A stretch of DNA of 56,567 nt from DASWJS01 sp036397035 (GCA_036397035.1 DASWJS010000025.1:1-56567), one strand, 5' to 3'. Shown: positions 25,158-33,909, counted from the stretch's first letter. Program-made: numbers and translations. The notes: a model not told the origin generated them from the letters alone.

Positions 25158-26140
25158 GCCGCCCCCGGTGAGTCGAGCGCGTCGCGCGTCGCGCGCGCCA
25201 GCGCGCGCACGCTTCGGCGACCGAAGGCGCGGTTGCCGATCGAGCCCAGGTCCATCCCGCGCGCCAGCGCGCCGTCGCGGGCGATCCACGCCGCAACCGG
25301 CACGCCGACCGAAGCTTCGAGGTCGCGCGCCGGCACGCCCAAACGGCGGGCGGGCCGGCAGACGGCCATCCAGCGGCCCGGGTGCCGCTCGATCAGGAGG
25401 CGCGCGCCGCGGACGCTCACGGTGTCGTTGCTCACCACGACCAGGCGGAGGCCGGCGGCAGCCAGCACGGCCGACCGTCCCGGGGACTCCGCCCGATCGA
25501 GATCGGCGACGACGATCGGCGACGCGAGACGCGCGGCTCGCACCAGTCCGGCGGCGTCGCGTGCGGAGAACCCGTCGGCAGGCGCCATCGGCAAGAGCCG
25601 CCCGCTCCCGAGCGGTCGCGCGAGGGCGTCGATCGCGTCCTCGGTCAGCGCCTCCGGCGTCACGGTCGCAGCGGGACCGTCCGCCAGCGAGGAAAGCGTC
25701 CGTGCAACCGGGTCCAGGTCGAGGGCGAGCGCCCCGAGGCTTCCCGCCAGCAACGCCGTCACCGTGGTCGCCCCGGCGCCGCCCCGCGCCCCGACGACGG
25801 CGACGAGCGTGCCCGAGCCCTCGACGGGCGCGGCGCGCACGGCGCCCCGGATGCTCGGCGCGAGACGCTCGGACTCGGCCGGCCACTGGATCAGGTCGCG
25901 CGCGCCCGCGTGCAGAGCCGCCCGCGCACCCGCGATGCCGTCGACCAGCGCGACGACCGGGACCGGCGCACGCTCGATGGCGCCCAGCGACGCGCCGCCC
26001 GCGACGAGGACCTGACCGGTCGCGGCCGCTCGCGCGTCCGTCGAGACGACGTAGAGGTCGGGCGCCGCCTCGATCGCCTCCGCGACCGCCCGGACGAGCG
26101 CCCCGTCCTCGTGCGACAGGACCACGCCGATGCTCGCCAC
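25154..26140 (-). CDS. tadZ: TadZ/CpaE-like protein with a broken Walker A
   Basis: The 328-residue protein has an N-terminal receiver-like half and a C-terminal MinD/ParA-type half. The deviant Walker A reads GARGGAGATT at 117-126: both the signature lysine and the P-loop lysine of K-G-G-x-G-K-T are replaced (R and A), so ATP hydrolysis is unlikely. Later MinD-like strands are present (VVVADLDRA, RLVVVSNDT). Such proteins localise the Tad machine. GTG 26140 has AAAGG upstream. In M. tuberculosis the same position is filled by the septum-site-like Rv3660c. Confidence 0.8.
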   Translation of the reverse strand: MASIGVVLSHEDGALVRAVAEAIEAAPDLYVVSTDARAAATGQVLVAGGASLGAIERAPVPVVALVDGIAGARAALHAGARDLIQWPAESERLAPSIRGAVRAAPVEGSGTLVAVVGARGGAGATTVTALLAGSLGALALDLDPVARTLSSLADGPAATVTPEALTEDAIDALARPLGSGRLLPMAPADGFSARDAAGLVRAARLASPIVVADLDRAESPGRSAVLAAAGLRLVVVSNDTVSVRGARLLIERHPGRWMAVCRPARRLGVPARDLEASVGVPVAAWIARDGALARGMDLGSIGNRAFGRRSVRALARATRDALDSPGAA

Positions 26141-26176
26141 CGCACGCCTTTCCCGAGAGCCGTGGAAGGAGGGCCG

Positions 26177-26204
26177 AGTGTAGGCGCGAGCCGCGAACGG
26201 TCAA
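26177..26204 (-). promoter_or_regulatory. Promoter of the tad operon
   Basis: On the minus strand TTGACC (26204-26199) and TACACT (26182-26177) are 16 bases apart, a good sigma-70-type promoter. It would give a leader of about 30 bases before GTG 26140. Confidence 0.6.
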
Positions 26205-26325
26205 GCGCCCGCGACCGGTTCGAGAACAAGACGCTAAAGTGCTCGCTCAGACCGCAGCCGCCATTGACTCGGGTAGCATTTGCGGGTCATTCGGCCGGAC
26301 GGGGAACCGAGATGGGGTGGAGCGA

Positions 26326-27402
26326 ATGAAGCGCATCGTGTTGTGCTGCGACGGCACGTGGAACCGCGCGGACCAGGAGCGGGCGGGCGAGCCGGCGCCG
26401 ACGAACGTCCTGCGCGCCGCCTACCTGATCGCGAAGGCGAAGGCCGACGTTCCCCAGATCGTCTCCTACGACCAGGGCGTCGGCACGGGCAACACGCTCG
26501 ACCGGCTCACGGGCGGCGCCTTCGGCCACGGCTTGGAGGAGAACATCCACGAGGCCTACCGGTTCCTCGTCGCCAACTACGAGCCCGGCGACGACCTGTT
26601 CCTGTTCGGCTTCAGCCGCGGCGCGTTCACCGCCCGCAGCATCGCCGGCATGATCCGCAAGTGCGGGATCCTGCGCCGCAGCGCCGTCCGTCACTACCGA
26701 GACGCGCTCGCGCTCTACCGGGACGGGCAGCACCCCGACGACCAGGGTCCGACCGACTTCCGCGCGAAGCACTCCGTTGCGGGCGCGAACGAGATTCCCG
26801 TCACGTGCATCGGCGTGTGGGACACGGTCGGCGCGCTCGGCATCCCGGTGCGCGGCCTGCGCGGGCTCACGCGCGGCACGTACCAGTTCCACGACACCGA
26901 GCTGAGCGGGACCGTCCGCAACGCGTTCCACGCGCTGGCGATCGACGAGCATCGCGGCCCCTTCGAGCCCACGCTCTGGCAGCACGAGCCGAAGGACGGG
27001 CAGACCGTCGAGCAGGTGTGGTTCGCCGGCGTGCACAGTGACGTCGGCGGCGGCTACGCCGAACGGGGCGCGTCCGACGTCCCGCTGCAGTGGATGCTGG
27101 ACCGAGCCAAGGACAAGGCGGGCCTGGCGCTGGACGTGGAGGCGCTCGCCGCCAACCCGCCGCACCCGAACCACACCGGGCCGCTGCACGATTCGCTCAA
27201 CCTCTTCTACCGGCTGAGCGGGATCGACCGGCCCATCGGGCTCGTCACGCCGCCGCCCGGCGAGCCGCGCGTCGCACCCGAGCCCGACCCCACGCAGTCC
27301 GTGCACCAGAGCGTGCTCGACCGCTGGGACGCCGATCCCCGCTACCGGCCGGCCAACCTCCGGGACTACTTCACGCGCACCGGCGATCCCCGCGGCGCCT
27401 GA
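26326..27402 (+). CDS. DUF2235 alpha/beta hydrolase (phospholipase-like)
   Basis: The 358-residue protein has the DUF2235 hallmarks: CCDGTWN at 7-13, the nucleophile elbow GFSRGAFTAR (Ser97), GVWDTVGALG, AIDEHRGPF and WFAGVHSDVGGGY, which supplies the catalytic-type Asp and His. Relatives include Tle1-type phospholipase effectors of type VI secretion, but most bacterial copies are cytoplasmic hydrolases of unknown substrate. There is no signal peptide. ATG 26326 has GGTGGAG upstream. The gene lies 15 bases before bioB and is probably cotranscribed with it. Confidence 0.85.
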   Translation: MKRIVLCCDGTWNRADQERAGEPAPTNVLRAAYLIAKAKADVPQIVSYDQGVGTGNTLDRLTGGAFGHGLEENIHEAYRFLVANYEPGDDLFLFGFSRGAFTARSIAGMIRKCGILRRSAVRHYRDALALYRDGQHPDDQGPTDFRAKHSVAGANEIPVTCIGVWDTVGALGIPVRGLRGLTRGTYQFHDTELSGTVRNAFHALAIDEHRGPFEPTLWQHEPKDGQTVEQVWFAGVHSDVGGGYAERGASDVPLQWMLDRAKDKAGLALDVEALAANPPHPNHTGPLHDSLNLFYRLSGIDRPIGLVTPPPGEPRVAPEPDPTQSVHQSVLDRWDADPRYRPANLRDYFTRTGDPRGA

Positions 27403-27416
27403 CACGAAAGGACGCC

Positions 27417-28436
27417 ATGCTCGCACTCGCCGAACGCGCGCTGCTGGACGAGCGCAGATCGCTGACGAGAGACGAAGCGCTCGGCCTCGCCGGGCTCCCG
27501 CTGGACGAGCTGCCCTCGCTGATCGCGCTCGCCCACCGCGTGCGCCTGTCCTACTGCGGCGAGGAGGTCGAGCTGGAGTCGCTCATCAACGCCAAGTCCG
27601 GCGGCTGCCCCGAGGACTGCGCGTTCTGCTCGCAGTCGGCGCACTTCAAGACCGGCGTCGAGGTCTACCCGATGCTGGATCTGAACGAGGTGCTGGCCGC
27701 GGCGCGCGCCACACGCGAGGCCGGCGCGACGCAGTTCTGCATCGTGGTCGCGGTGCGCGGGCCCGACGAGCGCATGCTCGCCACCGTGATCGAGGCAACC
27801 CAGATCGTGCACGCCGAAACCGGCCTGGAAGTCGCGGTGTCGCTCGGGATCCTGGAACCCGGCCAGGCCGAGCGCCTCGCCGCCGCCGGGGTCCGCCGCT
27901 ACAACCACAACCTGGAGACCGCGCGCGAGCACTTCCCCGCGATCTGCACCACGCACACCTGGGACGAGCGCGTCGAGACCTGCCGCATGGCGATCGCCGC
28001 CGGGATGGAGCTGTGCTGCGGCGGGATCCTCGGGATGGGCGAGACGCTCGAGCAGCGCGTCGACTTCGCCTTCGAGCTGGCGGCGCTGGACCCGTGCGAG
28101 GTGCCGATCAACCTGCTCGACCCGCGTCCCGGGACCCCGCTGGGGACGAGCAGCCTGTTGAGCGCTCGCGAGGCGCTCCAGGCGATCGCGCTGTTCCGCT
28201 TGGTCCTGCCCCGCGCCTGGATCCGCCTCGCCGGCGGGCGCGAACGCGTCTTGGGCGAGCTGCAAGCGATGGGGCTCTACGCCGGGGCGAACGCGCTGAT
28301 CGTCGGCAACTACCTCACGACGATCGGTCGCGCGCCCGAGCAGGACGTGTCCCTGCTGGAGACGCTCGGCATGCCGGTCGCCGGCGGCGGGCCCGGCGAG
28401 GGCCGCTTCATCGTGGACGGCTCGCGCCCAGCGTGA
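27417..28436 (+). CDS. bioB: Biotin synthase
   Basis: The 339-residue radical-SAM enzyme inserts sulfur into dethiobiotin. The CxxxCxxC cluster motif is C64/C68/C71 (CPEDCAFC). Further family motifs are YNHNLETAREHFP, ICTTHTWDERVETC and GGILGMGET, with the [2Fe-2S] ligands among the conserved Cys and Arg residues. ATG 27417 has AAAGGA upstream. Other biotin genes are not in the window. Its last 29 bases overlap the convergent MGMT gene. Confidence 0.95.
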   Translation: MLALAERALLDERRSLTRDEALGLAGLPLDELPSLIALAHRVRLSYCGEEVELESLINAKSGGCPEDCAFCSQSAHFKTGVEVYPMLDLNEVLAAARATREAGATQFCIVVAVRGPDERMLATVIEATQIVHAETGLEVAVSLGILEPGQAERLAAAGVRRYNHNLETAREHFPAICTTHTWDERVETCRMAIAAGMELCCGGILGMGETLEQRVDFAFELAALDPCEVPINLLDPRPGTPLGTSSLLSAREALQAIALFRLVLPRAWIRLAGGRERVLGELQAMGLYAGANALIVGNYLTTIGRAPEQDVSLLETLGMPVAGGGPGEGRFIVDGSRPA

Positions 28437-29004
28437 CCCCCTCGGCGGCCAGCAGCGCGCGCTTGCGGGCCGGCCCGAAGACGTAGTCGCCGGCCGTCCC
28501 GTCGCTGCGCACCACACGGTGACACGGCACGAGCACCGGCGCCGGGTTTCGCGCGAGCGCCGAGCCCACCGCCCGCACCGCGCGCGGGCGGCCGATCTCG
28601 CGCGCGACCCACGCGTAGGGACGCACCTCGCCCGGCGGGATGCGCGCGGCCGCCTCCAGCACCGCGCGCTGGAACGCGCCGACCTTCAGGTCCAGCGGCA
28701 CCGATCGCGTGCGTCCCGTGCGCACGGCTCGGTCGAGCGCCGCGGGAAGCGCCGGCGCGTGCGAGACCGGCCGGCCGAAGCGGGCGCGGGCCGCGCGCTC
28801 GAACGCCGCGCCGCTTCGCGCGCGCTCGCACGCGACGACGCCCTTGGCCGAAAACGCGACGTACAGCGACCCGATCGCCGTCTCGACGCGCGCGTACGAG
28901 TAGCCGAGCCCCGCGCGCTCGATCACGCGATCCAGCAAGTCCGCAGGCGCCGCGGTCCGCAGCGACCGCAGCGCGCCCGCCGGCGTGATCGGTTCAGTCG
29001 TCAT
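28408..29004 (-). CDS. ogt: Methylated-DNA--protein-cysteine methyltransferase
   Basis: The 198-residue DNA-repair protein has the active-site V-P-C-H-R motif with acceptor C161, the GEVRPYAWVA recognition region and the ARNPAPVLVPCHRV helix. It removes O6-alkyl groups from guanine in a suicidal reaction. The N-terminal 30 residues are an extra helical piece rather than an AdaA domain. The gene starts within the end of the sigma-factor gene (11-base overlap), so it is coupled to that regulator. Confidence 0.9.
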   Translation of the reverse strand: MTTEPITPAGALRSLRTAAPADLLDRVIERAGLGYSYARVETAIGSLYVAFSAKGVVACERARSGAAFERAARARFGRPVSHAPALPAALDRAVRTGRTRSVPLDLKVGAFQRAVLEAAARIPPGEVRPYAWVAREIGRPRAVRAVGSALARNPAPVLVPCHRVVRSDGTAGDYVFGPARKRALLAAEGVTLGASRPR

Positions 29005-29527
29005 GGTCTTCCTCCCGCGCCAGATGGTCTCTCATCGTTCGGAGCCCTCGGTGGATGTCGGCCTTCACCGTGCCGAGCGGGCGGCCCAGCGCCGCCGCCA
29101 CCTCCGCCAGCGGAAGGTCGGCGACGTAGCGAAGGACGAGCGCCGCGCGCCTCGACGGCGGCAGCACGTCCAGCAGACCCGCGAGGTCGTCCTGCGCCGG
29201 ACCCGCCGGGCTTCGCGCGCCCGCCTCGGGGGTCAACGGCACCGTCCTCGGACGGCGTCCGCGATCCCGGGCGTGGTTCCGGCACAGGTTGACGGCGATC
29301 GTCCAGACCCACGGCCGAAGGCGCATCGACTCGATGCGGCCGCGCGGATAGCGGCGAAGCGAGGTCAGCGCGCGCAGGAACGTCTCCTGCGTGACCTCCT
29401 CCGCGTCGCCGCGCGCCGGCACCAGGCGCAGCACGCCCGAGAACACCTCGTCCTGGAATGCGCGCACGAAGTCGGGGAACGCCTCGTCGGCGTCGTCGGC
29501 GAGCCGCCGCCTCAGGTCTCGTCGCAT
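28994..29527 (-). CDS. ECF-type RNA polymerase sigma factor
   Basis: The 177-residue protein has region 2 at about residues 15-90 (DAEEVTQETFLRALTSLRRY, RPWVWTIAVNLCRNHARD) and region 4 at 118-168 (LPPSRRAALVLRYVADLPL, GRPLGTVKADIHRGLRTM). ATG 29527 follows GGAGGAG. No anti-sigma gene is adjacent; the next gene in the operon encodes an MGMT, so it may control a DNA-alkylation response. That link is inference. Confidence 0.88.
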   Translation of the reverse strand: MRRDLRRRLADDADEAFPDFVRAFQDEVFSGVLRLVPARGDAEEVTQETFLRALTSLRRYPRGRIESMRLRPWVWTIAVNLCRNHARDRGRRPRTVPLTPEAGARSPAGPAQDDLAGLLDVLPPSRRAALVLRYVADLPLAEVAAALGRPLGTVKADIHRGLRTMRDHLAREEDHDD

Positions 29528-29612
29528 CCGCTCCTCCGCCCGCCGTTTCCGTCCGCCTTGATGAACCCCACGCCGGCGCCGGAGGTTGCGCGGCGCCGCA
29601 AATTCTTCGGTG

Positions 29613-29628
29613 ACGGGCGATTGCCCGT
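29613..29628. promoter_or_regulatory. Palindrome at the tetR promoter
   Basis: ACGGGC and GCCCGT are separated by GATT. The palindrome ends on the first base of TACCAT (29628-29633), the -10 candidate 8 bases before the TetR start. It is well placed for autorepression. Confidence 0.5.
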
Positions 29629-29641
29629 ACCATTGCACGAA

Positions 29642-30277
29642 ATGAGCAAGCGGGCGGAATATCTCGGACCTGAGCGGCGGCGGCCGCTCGTGCTCGACGC
29701 CGCCGAGGAGATCTTCGCCGAAGGCGGCTTCGCCAACGCCTCGATGAGCGCCATCGCGGCGCGCGCGGGCGTGTCCAAGGCCGTGCTCTACGACTGCTTC
29801 CCCGGTGGCAAGAGCGAGATCTACGTGTCGCTGCTCGACCGGACCTTCGACGTGTTCCTCGCGCACATGGTCGAGGCGCTCGACCGCGCGAACGAGCTGC
29901 CGATCGAGGACGGGCTGCGCCTCGGGCTCACCGCGTTCATGGACTACGCCGAGATCAACCCCCGCGGCTTCCACGTCTTGTTCGCCGGGCCGGGCACCGG
30001 CGACAAGCAGATCACGCGCCGCGCGTTCGAGGTCAAGCAGAAGATCATCGAGCGCATGAGCCAGCGCACGAAGCGGATCGTCGAGGCGGCGGGGATCCCG
30101 ATGACGCCGGCCATCGAGGTCTACAACCGCAGCATCGCCGCGATCGCGCGCGAGCTGGGGCTGTGGATCCTGGAGGACCCGAAGCTCCCCAAGGCGGAGC
30201 TGATCGAAGCGATCGTGCGGTGGTTAATGCTCGGCTTCGAGCGCATCGTCCCGGACGGCGTGGCACAGACCACCTGA
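29642..30277 (+). CDS. TetR-family transcriptional regulator
   Basis: The 211-residue protein has the TetR HTH at residues about 14-62 (VLDAAEEIFAEGGFANASMS, then RAGVSKAVLYDCFPGGK) and a variable helical C-terminal ligand domain ending in RWLMLGFERI. ATG 29642 lies 8 bases after TACCAT, so it is probably leaderless. The palindrome at 29613-29628 is its likely own operator. The downstream plus-strand genes are candidate targets. Confidence 0.87.
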   Translation: MSKRAEYLGPERRRPLVLDAAEEIFAEGGFANASMSAIAARAGVSKAVLYDCFPGGKSEIYVSLLDRTFDVFLAHMVEALDRANELPIEDGLRLGLTAFMDYAEINPRGFHVLFAGPGTGDKQITRRAFEVKQKIIERMSQRTKRIVEAAGIPMTPAIEVYNRSIAAIARELGLWILEDPKLPKAELIEAIVRWLMLGFERIVPDGVAQTT

Positions 30278-30298
30278 GGTCGTTACCCTTTCTTCCCC

Positions 30299-31447
30299 GT
30301 GAGGGGGTTCCGCGCGCTGCCGGCCGCGAGCGCGGTCGCCGTGCTGTCGATCCTCGGCGCGCCGGCCGGCGCGTCGCCGAAGAACGTGAAGATCGACGCC
30401 GTCTTCCGCAGCGCCGACTGCGCCGGTTCGACCTGCGAGCCCTCGAAGGACCCGAAGCTGAGCGGCGGCGCGGTCGTCGCCGGCGAGATCCAGGTGTTCG
30501 CGTCGGCGGCCGCCGACATCGGCCTGGAGTGGGTGCGGCTCGAAGGCCGCGAGGGCGGGACCCCACAGTGGTACTGCCTTCAGTACTGGGCGACCAACCG
30601 CGCCACGACCTTCGGCGACCATTACGCGTGGACGACGACGAACTGGCCGCAGCCCGCCGCGCAGGGCAAGAACTCCGACTGCACGGAGACTTCGCCGCAT
30701 AAGCACGGGGCCCCGGCCGACAACGGCGTCTACGACATCCGCCTCGTCGCGCGCGAGCAGGTGAGCAAGGAGCTGCGAAACTCCGACCCCTTCACGATCA
30801 AGATCGCCAACCCGCCGCAGCCGCCCGCGTGGGGCGTCGACCCGAAGGCCAGCGGCGCCGCGGACGGGAACCCGGCGGTGACGCTCGTATGGAACGCCTC
30901 CGCCACGCCCGACGTCAGCGAGTACCACTTCGTGCGCGTGGACCCGGGCGGGTTCCAGTCCGAGTTCGCCGTAAGCGCGTCGACCCCGCAGGACCAGGGG
31001 TGCTCGAAGGTCGGCGACCAGACCTTCAAGTGCGTGGACGTGAGCTTCCCGGGGAGCGCCTTCGGCGGCGCCTACCGCTACACGCTGCTCGCGTTGCGCC
31101 CGACGCCCGGCAAGGGCGTCGCCTGCTCGATCGGCGGCGGCGCGTGCCTGGAGTCGCCCCTGACCGCCGTGAAGGAAGTCGTGCTGACGGACCCGCAGGG
31201 CGCCGCGTCCACGGACGAGAGCGGGACCGCCGGCGGCAAGGGCCGCGGGACGGGCGCCGGGAACGCGACCAAGCCTGCCCCCGTCGAGCAGGCCACCGAC
31301 CGGAGCGAGCAAATCGCCGCAGCCGCGCTCGACGTCGAGCCGGGCACCGGACCGGGCGCGCTGCCCAAGGCGGTGGCGGCAGTGCTCGTCCTCCTGGCGA
31401 GCGGCGCGGCCGGTTTCGTCTACTGGAAGAGGCGCCCAGCCGCCTGA
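30299..31447 (+). CDS. Exported, C-terminally membrane-anchored protein
   Basis: The 382-residue protein has a signal peptide (residues 1-26, ending PAGAS), an extracellular part with two beta-sandwich-like units, the second fibronectin-III-like (PPQPPAWGVDPKASG, VTLVWNASATPDVSEYHFVR), a Gly/Thr/Lys-rich stalk from about residue 300 and a C-terminal helix (AVLVLLASGAAGFVYWKRRP). It has several paired cysteines. The GTG at 30299 follows TACCCT by 9 bases (leaderless candidate). The tail is not an LPXTG sorting signal. Function unknown. Confidence 0.72.
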   Translation: MRGFRALPAASAVAVLSILGAPAGASPKNVKIDAVFRSADCAGSTCEPSKDPKLSGGAVVAGEIQVFASAAADIGLEWVRLEGREGGTPQWYCLQYWATNRATTFGDHYAWTTTNWPQPAAQGKNSDCTETSPHKHGAPADNGVYDIRLVAREQVSKELRNSDPFTIKIANPPQPPAWGVDPKASGAADGNPAVTLVWNASATPDVSEYHFVRVDPGGFQSEFAVSASTPQDQGCSKVGDQTFKCVDVSFPGSAFGGAYRYTLLALRPTPGKGVACSIGGGACLESPLTAVKEVVLTDPQGAASTDESGTAGGKGRGTGAGNATKPAPVEQATDRSEQIAAAALDVEPGTGPGALPKAVAAVLVLLASGAAGFVYWKRRPAA

Positions 31448-31485
31448 GACGAGGCCTCTACGCTGGGACGAGGCTTCTACGCTGC
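31448..31485. repeat. 19-bp tandem repeat
   Basis: Two 19-bp units of the type GACGAGGCCTCTACGCTGG (31448-31466 and 31467-31485) differ at two positions. They follow directly on the stop codon of the preceding gene. A hairpin-like CGAACGCGACCGTTCGG lies a little after. A role is not evident. Confidence 0.7.
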
Positions 31486-31547
31486 GGCGGGGCCGAACGC
31501 GACCGTTCGGCAGGAAAAGCGGTAGTCTGACGCGAACTGGTACCAAC

Positions 31548-31961
31548 ATGGCGCGAAGGTGCGTATCGATACTCGTCGCCCTGACGGCGGCCGGCGCGTT
31601 CGCGATGCCGGCGCCAAGCGTCGCCAACAACGGGAAGGGGTGCGGCAGCGAAACCGCGCACGGCAGGACCAGTTGCGACTTCGTCGTGTGGGGGATCCCG
31701 ATGACGTGGCGGGGCGCGTCGCTCGCCACGTCGAACAACGCGTGGGTGCACCTGTGGATCACGCCGAAGGGGAACCCGGAGGTCGTCCTGTTCGAATGCT
31801 CGGCCGAGGGCTTCGGGGCGTCCTGCCAGGGCGACTTCCCCGATTCGACGACGTACGTGGAGCTGTTTCGGGGACAGCAGACGGTCTCCCTGACCTGCTG
31901 GGTCGAGGGAGCCGGCACCTTGGACTACTACTGCGAGACGACGCCGGCTCCACCATCGTGA
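31548..31961 (+). CDS. Small secreted Cys-rich protein
   Basis: The 137-residue product has a signal peptide (residues 1-26, ending PSVAN) and a beta-rich mature domain with six cysteines outside the leader, suggesting three disulfides. It has a pattern like WVHLWITPKGNPEVVLFECS and FRGQQTVSLTCWVEG, like an exported Ig-type fold. The family is unknown to me. TAGTCT upstream is a -10 candidate. Confidence 0.65.
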   Translation: MARRCVSILVALTAAGAFAMPAPSVANNGKGCGSETAHGRTSCDFVVWGIPMTWRGASLATSNNAWVHLWITPKGNPEVVLFECSAEGFGASCQGDFPDSTTYVELFRGQQTVSLTCWVEGAGTLDYYCETTPAPPS

Positions 31962-32010
31962 GCCGGCCGGACCGTCCCGGTCACAACGCCGGGGGACATG
32001 GAGGGGACAG

Positions 32011-33909
32011 ATGAGAAGGGTGCTCATAGGGGCCGCGGCCCTGGTGCTCGCGACGACGCTCGCGCCGGCGGGGGCGACGCCGCTCCCGCAGCGAGACCTC
32101 GACGAGATGCTCGCCGCCAACGCCCAGCGCTACGTGCCGAAGGCCGCGGGGACGTACGAGAAGATGTCGCTGATGTTCGGCCCGTACTCGATCCCGCCCG
32201 GCCAGGACAGCAACCGCATCACGGTGGACCTCCCGGCCGGCATGGACGGCTACATCACCGCGGTCGCCCCCGACCTCGTCGACGCCACGACCGGGCGCAT
32301 CCCGACCGAGCAGGAAGCGCACATCCACCACGCGCACTGGTTCCGCGTCGACACCACCGGCGAGCACGAGCCGTACACGGCGGCCGGCCCCGCCAGCCTG
32401 TCCTGGGTGTTCGGCACCGGCGAAGAGAAGAGCCAGGGCCGCTTCGAGGACCGCTGGGACATGGGCGCGGACGAGCCCTTCTACGGCATGCGCGTCGATT
32501 CCGACGTGGCGCAGGTGCTCATCTACATGATCCACAACAAGACGCCGAACGTGCTCAACACCTTCGTCGTGCTCGACATCGAGTTCATGCACGGCACGAA
32601 GGAGGCCATCGAGGCCTCGCCGCTCAACACCGACGGCCGCCAGATGCACGGCATGGAAGGGACCCTGTGGGGCGAGACGCGCGACGCGGACGCCTCCTAC
32701 CCGATGCTCATGCAGAGCTACAAGGCCCCCGTGGACGGCACGATCGTGGCCAGCGGCGGGCACATGCACCCGGGCGGGAAGAAGGTCGTGCTGGCCAACC
32801 TCGGCCAGAACGGCTCGTGCCGGGCGGACCTGGACGGTGACGGGTTCCCGGGCACGACGATCCTGAACTCCTACAAGTACGACCGGATCGTGGGCGCCTA
32901 CGTCTACTCCGAGGACTACCAGCAGGGCACGACCAAGTTCGGGTGGCGAGCGCCGCTCCACAAGGACGACGTGCTGGTCCAGTACGCGCCGTACTCGATC
33001 TACGCCGGCGGGGCGCCGTCGGCGCTGCCGAGCAAGCTGGACGACGGCACGAACCCGAACGAGAAGATCACCCAGGCCGAGTGGGACGCGATCCTCGCCG
33101 AGGACCCCGGCGCGTTCACGTCGGTCGACGGCAAGGACCACTCCTGGTACGAAGCGATGAGCTACCAGGGCATCTACGTCGACCGAGCGCAGGCGCCCGC
33201 GACGAGCAACGCGTGCGCCGCGTCGAGCTTCGCGCCCGACCTGCTCGGGCCCGACACGTTCGCGGCGCAGTCCGAGGCCGGGATCGTCAACAACACCCGC
33301 GGCCAGGTCCTGTTCGTCGATCCCGAGATGGCCGAGGAGGACCAAGCGCTGCTCGACGCGATCGAAGCTCGCTTCAAGGTCGGGACCACCGAGGGCATGA
33401 TCAACCACGCGTGGGTCGGCCCAGCCGATCGGCTGTGCGGCGTGGTGAAGGACGCCTTCGGACCGGACCTCGAGTGGGACGCCGAGTTCGCCAACGCCTG
33501 CGCCCTGCCCGACGCCTGGGCGACCGACGGCGACGTGGTGGACACGATCCACGTCGCCAACTTCCTGTACCTGCCGGGCGACATCTCGCTGCAGAGCGCG
33601 ATGGGCCTGCCCAAGGTCCAGCAAGGCACGACGCTGACCCTTGTCAACGACGACGCGGCCATGAACGTCCGCCACACGTTCACGAGCTGCGCGCTCCCGT
33701 GCAACGGCGGGTACGTGTCGAACTACCCACTGCCCGACGGCGAATTCGACACCGACAAGATGGGCAACGTCGACCCGATCGACGGGGGGTTCAGCGGGGA
33801 CTGGCAGCCGATCTACGAGCTGGACACGGCCGGGCTGGACCCGGCCGTCTATAGCTACTACTGCCGGATCCACCCCAGCATGCGCGGCGCGTTCGAAGTC
33901 GTCGCGTAG
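32011..33909 (+). CDS. Secreted copper protein: monooxygenase-like domain plus cupredoxin
   Basis: The 632-residue protein has a signal peptide (1-22). Residues about 45-330 resemble copper type II monooxygenases of the peptidylglycine hydroxylase type, with HIHHAHWF at 104-111 (a CuH-like site) and GHMHPGGKK around 250-258 (H-x-H, a CuM-like site). The C-terminus is a type 1 copper domain: a His near 555 (VRHTFTS) and C618-x2-H621-x2-M624 (YCRIHPSMRG). The combination would supply electrons from the cupredoxin to a copper oxygenase in the cell wall. Enzyme activity is inference; the Cu-site residues are visible. Start ATG 32011 has GGAGGGGAC. Confidence 0.7.
   Translation: MRRVLIGAAALVLATTLAPAGATPLPQRDLDEMLAANAQRYVPKAAGTYEKMSLMFGPYSIPPGQDSNRITVDLPAGMDGYITAVAPDLVDATTGRIPTEQEAHIHHAHWFRVDTTGEHEPYTAAGPASLSWVFGTGEEKSQGRFEDRWDMGADEPFYGMRVDSDVAQVLIYMIHNKTPNVLNTFVVLDIEFMHGTKEAIEASPLNTDGRQMHGMEGTLWGETRDADASYPMLMQSYKAPVDGTIVASGGHMHPGGKKVVLANLGQNGSCRADLDGDGFPGTTILNSYKYDRIVGAYVYSEDYQQGTTKFGWRAPLHKDDVLVQYAPYSIYAGGAPSALPSKLDDGTNPNEKITQAEWDAILAEDPGAFTSVDGKDHSWYEAMSYQGIYVDRAQAPATSNACAASSFAPDLLGPDTFAAQSEAGIVNNTRGQVLFVDPEMAEEDQALLDAIEARFKVGTTEGMINHAWVGPADRLCGVVKDAFGPDLEWDAEFANACALPDAWATDGDVVDTIHVANFLYLPGDISLQSAMGLPKVQQGTTLTLVNDDAAMNVRHTFTSCALPCNGGYVSNYPLPDGEFDTDKMGNVDPIDGGFSGDWQPIYELDTAGLDPAVYSYYCRIHPSMRGAFEVVA

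Noticed and set aside
21810..26015. Very long open frame on the plus strand antisense to the tad genes
   Set aside because: It mirrors the minus-strand codons, is extremely Arg/Ala/Pro-rich and has no domain; it is a G+C-rich shadow of the tad operon.
31400..31447. LPXTG cell-wall sorting signal
   Set aside because: The C-terminus has a helix and basic tail but the sequence before it is LPKAV without the Thr-Gly of a sortase motif.
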